NCBI RefSeq assembly: GCF_965284335.1
Contig: NZ_OZ260076.1
Reading direction: 5' to 3' (one strand)
Source of the DNA: Tabrizicola_A sp965284335
GTDB lineage: Bacteria > Pseudomonadota > Alphaproteobacteria > Rhodobacterales > Rhodobacteraceae
DNA: 64,000 bases
Each line of letters starts with the position of its first letter. Position 1 is the stretch's first letter. The position numbers and the translations under genes are program-made. Below, in pieces: positions 17,087 to 25,902 of the stretch. The notes beneath the pieces were generated by a model. The model was not told the DNA's origin. It searched no databases and worked only from the letters and a program-made list of their open reading frames with translations.

Positions 17087-17890
17087 TCACACCCTTCCCA
17101 AGGCAAAGCCCTTGGCGATGTAGTTGCGGACAAAATAGATCACCAAGGCGCCGGGAATGATCGTCAGCACCCCGGCCGCAGCCAGAACGCCCCAGTCCAT
17201 CCCGCTGGCCGACACGGTGCGCGTCATGGTGGCGGCAATCGGCTTTGCATTGACCGAGGTCAGCGTGCGCGACAGCAAAAGTTCCACCCACGAGAACATG
17301 AAGCAGAAAAACGCCGCCACCCCGATGCCACTGGCGATCAGCGGCATGAAGATGCGCAGGAAGAAGCGGCCAAAGCTGTAGCCGTCTATATAGGCCGTCT
17401 CGTCGATCTCTTTCGGCACGCCGCGCATGAAGCCTTCCAAGATCCACACCGCCAAAGGCACGTTGAACAGGCAATGCGCCAAGGCAACCGCGATATGGGT
17501 GTCAAACAGCCCGACCGAGGAATAAAGCTGGAAGAAGGGCAGGGCGAAGACCGCGGGCGGGGCCATGCGGTTGGTCAAGAGCCAGAAGAACAGATGCTTG
17601 TCGCCCATAAAGCTGTAGCGCGAAAAGGCATAGGCCGCCGGCAGCGCCACCGTGATCGAAATCACCGTGTTCAGCACCACATAGATGATCGAATTGACAT
17701 AGCCCATATACCAAGAGGGGTCTGTCAGGATCACCACATAGTTCTGAAAGGTCAGGGTCTGAGGCCAAAGCGAAAAGGTCGAGGTGATCTCGGTGTTGGT
17801 CTTCAGGCTCATGTTGACCAGCCAATAGATCGGGATCAGCAGGAACAAGAGATAGAGCGTCATCACAAAGGCAGAACCGCGCAGGCGCAT
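17087..17890 (-). CDS. glpQ: Glycerol ABC transporter permease GlpQ
   Basis: 267 residues, MalG-type inner-membrane permease with six helices. The cytoplasmic EAA loop includes PKEIDETAYIDGYSFGRFFL. It forms the transmembrane pore together with GlpP and is energised by GlpS and GlpT. The gene begins one base after the glpP stop. It shares long identical stretches with the 10447-11226 permease, showing duplication within the locus. Confidence 0.92.
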   Translation of the reverse strand: MRLRGSAFVMTLYLLFLLIPIYWLVNMSLKTNTEITSTFSLWPQTLTFQNYVVILTDPSWYMGYVNSIIYVVLNTVISITVALPAAYAFSRYSFMGDKHLFFWLLTNRMAPPAVFALPFFQLYSSVGLFDTHIAVALAHCLFNVPLAVWILEGFMRGVPKEIDETAYIDGYSFGRFFLRIFMPLIASGIGVAAFFCFMFSWVELLLSRTLTSVNAKPIAATMTRTVSASGMDWGVLAAAGVLTIIPGALVIYFVRNYIAKGFALGRV

Positions 17891-17891
17891 C

Positions 17892-18764
17892 TTATTTGCC
17901 CTCCTCTTTGTCCAGATGGGTCATCACGGTGTAAAACACCCAAGACACCAGCAGGATCACCAGAAAATACATGATCGAGAAGGCCGCCGCTGGGCCAAGG
18001 TCGAACTGGCCAATGGCCATCTTGACCAGATCAATCGACAGGAAGGTCGTCGAATTGCCGGGGCCGCCGCCGGTCACCACGAAAGGCTCGGTGTAGATCA
18101 TAAAGCTGTCCATGAACCGCAACAGCACCGCGATCAGCAAGACCCCCGCCATCTTGGGCAGTTCGATGAAGCGAAACACCGCCCAGCGGCTGGCCTGATC
18201 GACCCGCGCGGCCTGATAATAGGCGTTGGGGATGGATTGCAGGCCCGCATAGCAGAGCAAGGCCACCAGCGAGGTCCAGTGCCAGACATCCATCACAATG
18301 ACGGTGATCCAAGCATCCAAGGGGTCGTTGGTATAGTTATAGTCGATCCCCAACTCGGCCAGATAATGGCCCAAAAGGCCGATATCGACGCGGCCAAAGA
18401 TCTGCCAGATCGTGCCGACCACGTTAAAGGGAATAAGCAAGGGCAGCGCCATCAGAACAAGGCAAACGCTGGCCCAAAAGCCCTTTTTCGGCATGTTGAG
18501 CGCGATGTAGATGCCCAAGGGCACCTCGATGGCCAGAATAATGGCGGAAAACAGGATCTGGCGGCCAAGGGCCTCATGCAGGCGGCTGGAGGTGATCATA
18601 TCCTCGAACCATTCCAGCCCCACCCAGAAAAACTCGTTATTGCCGAAGGTGTCGCTCAGCGAATAGTTCACCACCGTCATCAGGGGCAGGATCGCCGAAA
18701 AGGCGACGATCACCAAAACCGGCAGGACCAAAAACCACGCTTTGTTGTTTTGCGTCTTGTCCAT
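17892..18764 (-). CDS. glpP: Glycerol ABC transporter permease GlpP
   Basis: 290 residues, MalF-type permease. It begins MDKTQNNKAWFLVLPVLVIV, has six helices, and its EAA-like loop contains NAYYQAARVDQASRWAVFRF. The ATG at 18764 shares a base with the TGA of glpT (TGATG); a GTG one codon upstream is also possible. It is the partner of GlpQ and a paralogue of the permease at 11223-12086. Confidence 0.92.
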   Translation of the reverse strand: MDKTQNNKAWFLVLPVLVIVAFSAILPLMTVVNYSLSDTFGNNEFFWVGLEWFEDMITSSRLHEALGRQILFSAIILAIEVPLGIYIALNMPKKGFWASVCLVLMALPLLIPFNVVGTIWQIFGRVDIGLLGHYLAELGIDYNYTNDPLDAWITVIVMDVWHWTSLVALLCYAGLQSIPNAYYQAARVDQASRWAVFRFIELPKMAGVLLIAVLLRFMDSFMIYTEPFVVTGGGPGNSTTFLSIDLVKMAIGQFDLGPAAAFSIMYFLVILLVSWVFYTVMTHLDKEEGK

Positions 18765-19855
18765 CACGCGGCCCCCCCAGATGCGCCAACCGGGGCAATG
18801 CGCCAGTCATTGGCATAGACATTCACGCGTTCGGGCTGGAACCGCACATGGGTGAGGCCCGCATCCACCGCCATGCCCTCGGGCGCAATCACATTCACCG
18901 TGGCACCGGCCACATCGCCGCGAATGATGCGGTGGCGGCCCACATCCTCGACCCGGCTGATGGTGATGGGCAACCCGTCGCCTGCCGTCAGCGCGGCATA
19001 TTCAGGCCGGATGCCGATCTGCGTGCGCCCTGTCACCGCGCCATAGCCTGCGCCAAGCGCCACAGGCTGGCCCGCAACCATGGCGGTATCGCCCCGGATT
19101 TCAGCGTCCAGCAGGTTCATCCCCGGCGAGCCGATGAAATAGCCCACAAAGGTATGGGCTGGGGTCTCAAACAGCTCTTCCGGCGTACCCATCTGCACCA
19201 CGCGCCCGTCATACATCACGACGACCTTGTCGGCGAAGGTCAGAGCCTCGGTCTGGTCATGGGTGACGTAAATCATCGTATGGCCAAACTCGCGGTGCAG
19301 CTGTTTCAGCTGGGTGCGCAGCTCCCATTTCATATGGGGGTCGATCACAGTCAAAGGCTCGTCGAAGAGGATCGCGTTGACATCCTCGCGCACCATGCCG
19401 CGCCCAAGGCTGATCTTTTGCTTGGCGTCTGCCGTCAGCCCGCGCGCCTTGCGGTCCAGCATCGCCTCCATCCCGATCATCGCGGCAATCTGGGCGACGC
19501 GCGCCTTGATATAGGCGGTGTCCATGCCCCGGTTGCGCAAGGGAAAGGCTAGGTTGTCGCGCACGGTCATGGTGTCATAGACCACCGGGAACTGGAACAC
19601 CTGCGCGATGTTGCGCGCCGCCGTTTCGGCATCGGTCACGTCTTGATCGCCAAAGAGCACCCGGCCTTGGCTGGGGCGCAACAAGCCCGAGATGATGTTG
19701 AGAAGCGTGGTCTTGCCACAACCCGACGAGCCCAAAAGCGCATAGGCCCCGCCGTCTTGCCAGACGTGATCCATTTCCTTCAGCGCAAAGTCGCCTTCCC
19801 CTTTGGGATTGGGCAGATAGCTGTGGGCGAGGTTTTTCAAGGTGATCTGTGCCAT
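18764..19855 (-). CDS. glpT: Glycerol ABC transporter ATPase GlpT (degenerate signature)
   Basis: 363 residues, a nucleotide-binding subunit of the MalK/UgpC class with a C-terminal regulatory OB domain. Walker A GSSGCGKTT (42-50), Walker B ILFDEP (162-167) and the H-loop VTHD (His199) are intact. The ABC signature, normally LSGGQ, is replaced by LTADAKQK (140-147). Its partner GlpS has the opposite pattern: intact signature, altered H-loop. The two probably form a heterodimer with one competent and one degenerate ATP site. It is placed between glpS (two-base gap) and glpP (overlap). It is not the unrelated glycerol-3-phosphate antiporter also called GlpT. Confidence 0.93.
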   Translation of the reverse strand: MAQITLKNLAHSYLPNPKGEGDFALKEMDHVWQDGGAYALLGSSGCGKTTLLNIISGLLRPSQGRVLFGDQDVTDAETAARNIAQVFQFPVVYDTMTVRDNLAFPLRNRGMDTAYIKARVAQIAAMIGMEAMLDRKARGLTADAKQKISLGRGMVREDVNAILFDEPLTVIDPHMKWELRTQLKQLHREFGHTMIYVTHDQTEALTFADKVVVMYDGRVVQMGTPEELFETPAHTFVGYFIGSPGMNLLDAEIRGDTAMVAGQPVALGAGYGAVTGRTQIGIRPEYAALTAGDGLPITISRVEDVGRHRIIRGDVAGATVNVIAPEGMAVDAGLTHVRFQPERVNVYANDWRIAPVGASGGAA

Positions 19856-19857
19856 GG

Positions 19858-20946
19858 TCAGGCCGCACTCGCATAGGCCGCAGGGGCGGCAAGCCGGCCC
19901 TCGGGATCAAAGATATAGGCGTGGACAGGGTCCAGCCAGACCGACACTTCGGCCCCCGGTGCAATGTCATGCACCCCATGCACCAAACCAACCCAGCGGT
20001 CAGGGCCGTGATGCAGATGCAAGAAGGTTTCCGAGCCGGTGATTTCCGTCACACCCAAGGAGCAGCGAAACTCGACCGCGCTGGGCGAGGGGCGATGCAG
20101 ATGCAGGTGATTGGCACGAAAGCCCGCAAGATAGGCCCCATCGGCAAGCCCGGCAAAAGCGCCTTTGGCCGGGGCGCTGGCGTCAAGCCCCAGTGCCATT
20201 TGCCCGCCCGCTTTGGTGCAGGGCACGAAATTCATTGGTGGATCAGAGAACACCCGCGCGGTGGTGGCATCGGCAGGCTGGCGGTAGACGCTGGGCGTCG
20301 GGCCAAATTGGGTGATCCGGCCCTCCCACAGTGTCGCGGTATTGCCGCCCAGCAACAGCGCCTCTTCGGGTTCGGTGGTGGCATAAACAAAGATCGCCCC
20401 CGAGGCTTCAAAAATCCGCGGGATTTCGGCGCGCAATTCCTCGCGCAGCTTGTAGTCAAGGTTGGCCAAGGGCTCGTCCAGCAACACCAGCCCCGCGCCT
20501 TTGACCAAGGCGCGCGCCAAGGCGCAGCGCTGCTGCTGGCCGCCCGATAGTTCCAACGGTTTGCGCGTCAGCATCGGCGTCAGCTTGAGCATCTCGGCGG
20601 TTTCGCGCACGGCGCGGTCAATTTCGGCGGCGGATTTGCCCATCAGCCGCAGGGGCGAGGCGATGTTGTCATAAACGCTCATCGCCGGGTAATTGATGAA
20701 CTGCTGATAGACCATCGCAACCTTGCGGTCTTGCACGCGCTGGCCCGTCACATCGGCACCATGCCACAGGATGCGCCCCTTGGTGGGTACATCCAGCCCC
20801 GCCATCAGCCGCATCAGCGAGGTTTTGCCCGACAAGGTCGGCCCCAAAAGCACGTTCATCGTGCCTTTTTCCAGCGTCAGGGTGGTGGGCTGGATATGCG
20901 CCTGCCCCTTGACCACCCGGCTCACCGATTGCAATTCCAGCGCCAT
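19858..20946 (-). CDS. glpS: Glycerol ABC transporter ATPase GlpS (altered H-loop)
   Basis: 362 residues. Walker A GPTLSGKT (35-42), canonical signature LSGGQ (133-137) and Walker B LVLLDEP (153-159) are present. The switch histidine is replaced: the segment is VYATTEPEEA, with Thr191 where His normally stands. A MalK-type C-terminal domain follows. I start at the ATG at 20946 (MALELQSVSRVVKG); the upstream extension runs into glpD, which ends at 20957. With GlpT it energises GlpP/GlpQ. The altered H-loop implies that the ATP site built on this subunit's Walker motifs hydrolyses poorly or not at all. Confidence 0.92.
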   Translation of the reverse strand: MALELQSVSRVVKGQAHIQPTTLTLEKGTMNVLLGPTLSGKTSLMRLMAGLDVPTKGRILWHGADVTGQRVQDRKVAMVYQQFINYPAMSVYDNIASPLRLMGKSAAEIDRAVRETAEMLKLTPMLTRKPLELSGGQQQRCALARALVKGAGLVLLDEPLANLDYKLREELRAEIPRIFEASGAIFVYATTEPEEALLLGGNTATLWEGRITQFGPTPSVYRQPADATTARVFSDPPMNFVPCTKAGGQMALGLDASAPAKGAFAGLADGAYLAGFRANHLHLHRPSPSAVEFRCSLGVTEITGSETFLHLHHGPDRWVGLVHGVHDIAPGAEVSVWLDPVHAYIFDPEGRLAAPAAYASAA

Positions 20947-20956
20947 CCGTCCCCCT

Positions 20957-22552
20957 TTATTCCGCCGCAGGGCTGACAGCCCCTTGGCTTTCCACACCGG
21001 ACATGAACGCGTCCAGTGCAGCAATCTCATCTTGGCTCATGCGCAAGCCCAGCTTGGTGCGCCGCCAGACCACATCGGCGGCGGTGCAGGCAAATTCATG
21101 CGCCATGAGCCAGCGCACTTCGGCCTCGGTCAAGGTCGCGCCAAAGTCGCGGCCCAGATCGGCAGGCGTCTTTGCCTTGGCCAAGATCTGCGTTGCCTCA
21201 GCACCATAAGCGCGAATGAGGCGTGCGGCCCAATAGTCGGTCAAAAAGCCAAAGCGCGCGCGCAGATCCGCCGTCAGGGCCGCCACGCCATCATGGGGGA
21301 AATCGCCCCCCGGCAAGGGCACACGCGCAGTCCAGGGGCCTTTGGCTTTGGCAAAATAGGGCTGCAATTTCTCCAAGGCGGATTCCGCCAAGCGCCGATA
21401 GGTGGTGATCTTGCCGCCAAAGACATTCAAGAGCGGCGCGCCGTTGGTATCCAAAGACAAGACATAATCGCGCGTCGCCGCCGTGGCCGATTTCGCCCCG
21501 TCATTATACAGGGGGCGCACGCCGGAATAGGTCCAGACCACATCGGCCACGCTGACGGGTTTGGCGAAATATTGGCTGGCGAATTGCAAGAGATAATCGC
21601 GTTCCTCATCGGTGCAGACCGCATCCTTGGGCGCGCCCTGATGGTCCTTGTCGGTGGTGCCGATCAGGGTGAAATCCTGCTCATAGGGAATGGCAAAGAT
21701 GATGCGCCCGTCGGTGCCTTGGAAGAAATAGCAGCGGTCATGGTCATAAAGCTTGCGCGTGACGACATGGCTGCCGCGCACCAGACGCACCCCTTCGGAC
21801 GAGTTGATACGTGCGACATTGCGGATCACATCCTCGACCCATGGCCCGCCTGCATTGACCAAAGCGCGGGCGCGAAAGCTTTGCCGTCCCAAAGCGCCAT
21901 CAGTCTCGATCTGCCACAGATCGCCCACCCGTGTGGCCGAGACAACCCGCGTGCGCGTCATCACCCGCGCCCCGCGTTCCGCCGCATCGCGGGCGTTCAG
22001 GGACACAAGCTTGCTGTCCTCAACCCAGCAATCGGAATATTCATAGGCATGGTGAAAGCGCGGCTGCAACGCCGCCCCCGCCGGATCGCGCGTCAGATCC
22101 AGCGTGCGGGTGGCGGGCAAAATCTTGCGCCCGCCAAGCGTGTCATACAAGAAAAGCCCCAGCCGGATCAGCCAAGAGGGCCGCCGCCCCTTCATCCAAG
22201 GCATCAGCCGCGCCATCAGCCGACCGGTGGGCGTGTCACCTTCAAACCGCATGTCGGGATGATAGGGCAGCACGAACCGCATCGGCCATGAGATGTGGGG
22301 CATGGCGACCAACAGCGTCTCGCGCTCTTCCAGCGCCTCACGCACCAGACGGAATTCGAAATATTCCAGATAGCGCAGACCGCCGTGAAAGAGCTTGGTT
22401 GAGGCCGAGGATGTGGCCTGCGCCAGATCACCCTGTTCGGCCAGCACAACCGACAGACCCCGGCCCGTGGCATCGCGGGCAATCCCGCAGCCATTGATGC
22501 CGCCCCCAATAATGAACAGATCGGCCACTTCTGGCCCTGTTGTGGTGGTCAC
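20957..22552 (-). CDS. glpD: Aerobic glycerol-3-phosphate dehydrogenase
   Basis: 531 residues, the FAD-dependent membrane-associated enzyme that oxidises sn-glycerol 3-phosphate to dihydroxyacetone phosphate and passes electrons to quinone. The N-terminal FAD Rossmann motif is DLFIIGGGINGCGIARDA. The DAO family signature SSASTKLFHGGLRYLE follows, and the C-terminal DAO_C domain contains VRWLMAHEFACTAADVVWRR. I choose the GTG at 22552, because AGGGAGG lies about nine bases upstream; an ATG further upstream has no such site. It is first gene of the operon, with divergent glpR next door. It connects glycerol uptake to the respiratory chain. Confidence 0.96.
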   Translation of the reverse strand: MTTTTGPEVADLFIIGGGINGCGIARDATGRGLSVVLAEQGDLAQATSSASTKLFHGGLRYLEYFEFRLVREALEERETLLVAMPHISWPMRFVLPYHPDMRFEGDTPTGRLMARLMPWMKGRRPSWLIRLGLFLYDTLGGRKILPATRTLDLTRDPAGAALQPRFHHAYEYSDCWVEDSKLVSLNARDAAERGARVMTRTRVVSATRVGDLWQIETDGALGRQSFRARALVNAGGPWVEDVIRNVARINSSEGVRLVRGSHVVTRKLYDHDRCYFFQGTDGRIIFAIPYEQDFTLIGTTDKDHQGAPKDAVCTDEERDYLLQFASQYFAKPVSVADVVWTYSGVRPLYNDGAKSATAATRDYVLSLDTNGAPLLNVFGGKITTYRRLAESALEKLQPYFAKAKGPWTARVPLPGGDFPHDGVAALTADLRARFGFLTDYWAARLIRAYGAEATQILAKAKTPADLGRDFGATLTEAEVRWLMAHEFACTAADVVWRRTKLGLRMSQDEIAALDAFMSGVESQGAVSPAAE

Positions 22553-22611
22553 GCCGGTTTCCTCCCTAGCCGGGTCAAGATGGGACGAATCGCGCGCCAT
22601 CGTCAATGAAA

Positions 22612-22649
22612 ATATTCGTTTGTGATCGTTTTGGCGGATAAACGAACAT
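22612..22649. promoter_or_regulatory. Inverted repeat between glpD and glpR, likely GlpR operator
   Basis: ATATTCGTTT at 22612-22621 and AAACGAACAT at 22640-22649 form an inverted repeat with nine of ten positions matching. The halves resemble the CGAACAT half-sites of GlpR operators known from enteric bacteria, but the spacing (18 bases) is wider. It sits 60-97 bases upstream of the glpD start, in the only shared regulatory region of the divergent genes. Confidence 0.6.
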
Positions 22650-22840
22650 AAACGCTGCGCTGACCCTGCGTAACATGCCCGATTTCTTGCCAAAATTTCC
22701 AGAATCGCGGATATTCGCACGCAAGCGCGCTGCATCGCGGCGAAATTGCCTTTGCGGCTGCGGCGGAGATTCAGGCTTGATTGCGGACAGCGCATTGGCG
22801 AAACTTCGCGATCGAAAGTCGGTGAAAAAGGAACATCCGC

Positions 22841-23611
22841 GTGGCGCTCAGCTTTCGGCAAAGCGAGATTTTGGACATCGCCCGCGCCGAGGGCCGCGTG
22901 GTGGTGGAAGATCTGGCGCAGCGTTTTGATGTGACGCTGCAAACCATTCGCCGCGACCTGACGGAATTGGCCGATTTGGGCCATCTGGACCGGGTGCATG
23001 GCGGCGCGGTGCCCAAAACTGGGGTGGCCAATCTGGGCTATGAACAGCGCCGGAGGATGAATGAGGGCGCCAAGGCCGCCATCGCGCGGGCCTGCGCGGC
23101 GGCGATCCCGGAAAACTGTTCGATCATCATGAACCTTGGCACCACGACCGAGGCTGTCGCGCATGAGTTGCTGGGTCATCGCAGCATTACGGTTGTCACC
23201 AACAATATGAACGTTGCCAATATCCTTGCCCCCAATCCGGGTTGCGAGATCATGGTGGCGGGGGGCGCGCTGCGCCGGTCGGACGGCGGCCTTGTGGGAG
23301 AATTGACGACGCAGTTCTTTGAGCAATTCAAGGTCGATTATGCGGTGATCGGCAGCTCGGCGCTGGATCGGGATGGGGATTTGCTGGATTTCGATCTGGC
23401 CGAGGTGCGGGTGTCGAAGGCGATCATTCGCCAAGCGCGCAAGGTCTTTGTGGTCTGCGATCATTCCAAATTGGAACGCTCGGCCCCGGCACGGCTGGCC
23501 TCATTGTCAGAGGTGACCATGCTGTTCACGGATCGGCCTTTGCCGCCTGATCTCGCGGCCAAATGTGTCGATTGGGGCACGCAGGTGGTTGTGGCCCCCG
23601 AGCCGGGCTAA
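22841..23611 (+). CDS. glpR: DeoR-family regulator of glycerol metabolism
   Basis: 256 residues. N-terminal DeoR helix-turn-helix: RQSEILDIARAEGRVVVEDL and VTLQTIRRDLTELADLGHL, then the hallmark VHGGAV. The C-terminal sugar-phosphate sensor domain includes NLGTTTEAVAHEL and SSALDRDGDLLDFDLAEV. GlpR repressors typically bind glycerol 3-phosphate and release their operators. It starts at a GTG at 22841 with AAGGA about ten bases upstream. Its position, divergent from glpD with an inverted repeat between, supports control of the glycerol operon and probably its own gene. Confidence 0.93.
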   Translation: MALSFRQSEILDIARAEGRVVVEDLAQRFDVTLQTIRRDLTELADLGHLDRVHGGAVPKTGVANLGYEQRRRMNEGAKAAIARACAAAIPENCSIIMNLGTTTEAVAHELLGHRSITVVTNNMNVANILAPNPGCEIMVAGGALRRSDGGLVGELTTQFFEQFKVDYAVIGSSALDRDGDLLDFDLAEVRVSKAIIRQARKVFVVCDHSKLERSAPARLASLSEVTMLFTDRPLPPDLAAKCVDWGTQVVVAPEPG

Positions 23612-23725
23612 GCGGCCACGAACGAGTGGGGCAAAGCTTGCGGCCCAACCGCCTGAAATCGCCGTTTGATCCCCCCGTGCCCCCATGTTAGCCCGATCAC
23701 CGATTGATTCCGGGATCCGTGGCGC

Positions 23726-24214
23726 GTGTATAAGCTGGAAGAAGAAACCGAGGCCGACTGGTGGGAGGTAGAGGCGCTCTATGACCTGTGCTTTGCACCG
23801 GGTCGCACGGCGCTTTCCTCTTACCGTTTGCGCGATGGGGTGCCAACGGTGGCGGCGCTGTGTTTGGTATTGCGCGACGATGATGGCACTTTGGCTGCCG
23901 CCATTCGCTATTGGCCGGCGGAAGTGGCGGGCGAGGATGTGCTTTTGCTGGGCCCCGTGGCTGTGCACCCCACACGGCAGGGCGAGGGGTTGGGCGGGCT
24001 TTTAATCAACGAAAGTCTGGCCGAGGCGCGGCGTCTGGGCTGGGAGCGGGTGCTTTTGGTGGGCGATGCGCCCTATTACAGCCGGTTCGGATTTGAAAAA
24101 CTGCAAGGCGTGGTGATGCCGCCGCCCACCAACCCCGACCGGGTTTTGGGGCTTGAGTTGAAAAAGGGCGCTTGGGCGGGGATCAACGGCCCGGTGACCA
24201 AGGCCACGACCTAA
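23726..24214 (+). CDS. GNAT-family N-acetyltransferase
   Basis: 162 residues of the GNAT fold, similar to the YhbS group. The acetyl-CoA-binding motif A is LLGPVAVHPTRQGEGLGGLL (near residue 75), with the Q/RxxGxG/A pattern. After it come ESLAEARRLGWERVLLVGDA and the YYSRFGF motif typical of this group. The substrate is unknown. The start is a GTG at 23726. It is monocistronic as far as can be seen, 114 bases after glpR and 81 bases before the EcsC-family gene. Confidence 0.85.
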   Translation: MYKLEEETEADWWEVEALYDLCFAPGRTALSSYRLRDGVPTVAALCLVLRDDDGTLAAAIRYWPAEVAGEDVLLLGPVAVHPTRQGEGLGGLLINESLAEARRLGWERVLLVGDAPYYSRFGFEKLQGVVMPPPTNPDRVLGLELKKGAWAGINGPVTKATT

Positions 24215-24295
24215 GCGCGCGCCAAAGATGCGGGATGCGGGATCAACTCGCGCCCGGGTCTTGCAAGCGGCCGGGGCCGGGGCCACATTGCGTCC

Positions 24296-25063
24296 ATGAG
24301 CGACAACCTGCCCGCCTTGCCCGCGCCCGACATTGACCGCGAGATCGACGCGCTGGCGCGGGCGGCCCTGCGGGCCAATGGCCCGTTGATGCGCCTTGTC
24401 AACCGGTTGGGCGGCGGTATTGAACAGCAATTGGCGCTGTTGCCGCCCAGTCTGAGGGCCGAGGTGGAGCGTGTCACCGCCATGGCCTTGATGGGCGCGC
24501 ATGGCTTGGCGGGCTTGGGCGGAGAGGCGGATGGGCGTGGGACTATGGCCACGGTCATGGCCACCGGGGCTGCGGGCGGGGCTGGGGGGCTTGTCACCTC
24601 GGTTGCCGAACTGCCAGTGACAATCACCGTCATTTTGCGCGCCATTCGCGCCGAGGCGGTGAAAGCAGGCTTTGATCCCAATCAGCCGGGCACCCGCGCC
24701 GCCTGTCTAGAGGTGTTTGCCGCTGGCAGCCCTTTGGCTGCCGATGACGGGATCAACACATCTTTTCTATCGGCACGCCTGACCCTGACAGGCCCGGCGC
24801 TGCAAGGATTGATCGCCACTGTTGCCCCACGTCTGGCCGCGGCCTTGGGCCAAAAGCTGGCCGCACAGGCGGTGCCGGTTCTGGGGGCGGTCAGTGGCGC
24901 GGCGCTGAATGCGGCCTTTCTGCGCTATTACCGCGAAGTGGCGCGCATCCGCTTTGCCCTGATGCGGCTGGCGGTGCAGCATGGTGCGGCCCCCGTGGCG
25001 GCGCGTTTTGCCAAAGCCACCACCGCCCCGCGCATCACGACCAACGGGCCGCAAGACACCTGA
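24296..25063 (+). CDS. EcsC-family protein
   Basis: 255 residues. Alternating glycine/alanine-rich hydrophobic segments (MATVMATGAAGGAGGLVTSV; QAVPVLGAVSGAALNAAF) and the ELPVTITVILRAIRAEAVKAG helix are characteristic of the EcsC family (named after a Bacillus ABC-locus protein of unclear function). Probably membrane-associated; no enzymatic residues can be proposed. It ends ten bases from the convergent gene that ends at 25074. Confidence 0.8.
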   Translation: MSDNLPALPAPDIDREIDALARAALRANGPLMRLVNRLGGGIEQQLALLPPSLRAEVERVTAMALMGAHGLAGLGGEADGRGTMATVMATGAAGGAGGLVTSVAELPVTITVILRAIRAEAVKAGFDPNQPGTRAACLEVFAAGSPLAADDGINTSFLSARLTLTGPALQGLIATVAPRLAAALGQKLAAQAVPVLGAVSGAALNAAFLRYYREVARIRFALMRLAVQHGAAPVAARFAKATTAPRITTNGPQDT

Positions 25064-25073
25064 ACACGCCAGC

Positions 25074-25706
25074 CTAGCACACACCCCGCCCGCGCGCGGC
25101 CATGTCTTGCAACACCGCCAGCATGGATTGCACCACCAGATGTGAAATCAACGGCGCATAGCCGAGGAAAACCAGCCAGTTGCCATAGCTGGCGCTGCCG
25201 ATCAGCACCTCATTGGTCAAGAGCATTCCCAGATGATAGATCACCATCAACTGGCTAAGCACCCGGCGCGCGCAAGGGCGGTCAAGATCAGGCCAGCTTT
25301 GCCGCGCCATCAGCGCGCGGCCATCGATCAGGTCCAGCACAAACAGCGCCGCCATCACCAGAAAATAGGCCGACAAAAAGCGCTGGCACCAGCTGGGATC
25401 GCCGTTCAGCATCAAAAAGGCCAAAAGCCCCGGCCCAAAGATCAGCGTGGCCAGAATGGTCACCCGGCGGCCGAGCCGGGAATGAGCGGTCAGGATCAGC
25501 ATCTCGGCTTTGATCGCCAGCCGCAGCGCCACCGTCACCAAAAAGGCGACCAAAAACGCCTCGACCTCACTGTCCAATGCCACCCGCAGGATGGGCCACA
25601 ACACGGTAAGAACCAGCCCCGGCATCAGGATTTCAGGGGCCACCACGGGAAAGCGGTTCAGACTTTGAACCAGACGGTTCACAGTTTGTGCGACAGGGTC
25701 GATCAC
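25074..25706 (-). CDS. Conserved-type membrane protein of unknown function
   Basis: 210 residues with about five hydrophobic segments, e.g. ILMPGLVLTVLWPILRVAL and a helix around SAYFLVMAALFVLDLIDG. I choose the GTG at 25706, with GGAGG eight bases upstream; the ATG at 25829 would add 41 residues of low-complexity leader. I recognise no named family. The gene follows yciB in the same direction at a distance of about 200 bases. Confidence 0.65.
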   Translation of the reverse strand: MIDPVAQTVNRLVQSLNRFPVVAPEILMPGLVLTVLWPILRVALDSEVEAFLVAFLVTVALRLAIKAEMLILTAHSRLGRRVTILATLIFGPGLLAFLMLNGDPSWCQRFLSAYFLVMAALFVLDLIDGRALMARQSWPDLDRPCARRVLSQLMVIYHLGMLLTNEVLIGSASYGNWLVFLGYAPLISHLVVQSMLAVLQDMAARGRGVC

Positions 25707-25902
25707 GGCTTTGCCTCCGGGCTTTGGTCCAGTTCGCGGCCAAGATGACCGGAAAAGCGGACAGGCCAGCGGCGGGATCATGGCCCGGTTTGGGCGGGCA
25801 GGGCCTAAGGGGAAACAGATTGTTTCCATCGGCTTAGGGCCGGGCGCAGAATTCGGTGCTTTACGGAGCGATCTGGCAAAGCCGCATCAGCTCAGGCCCT
25901 GT

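Noticed and set aside
22553..23464. N-terminal extension of glpD to 835 residues
   Set aside because: It runs through the divergent promoter and antisense to glpR. A GTG with a strong ribosome binding site at 22552 gives the normal GlpD length.
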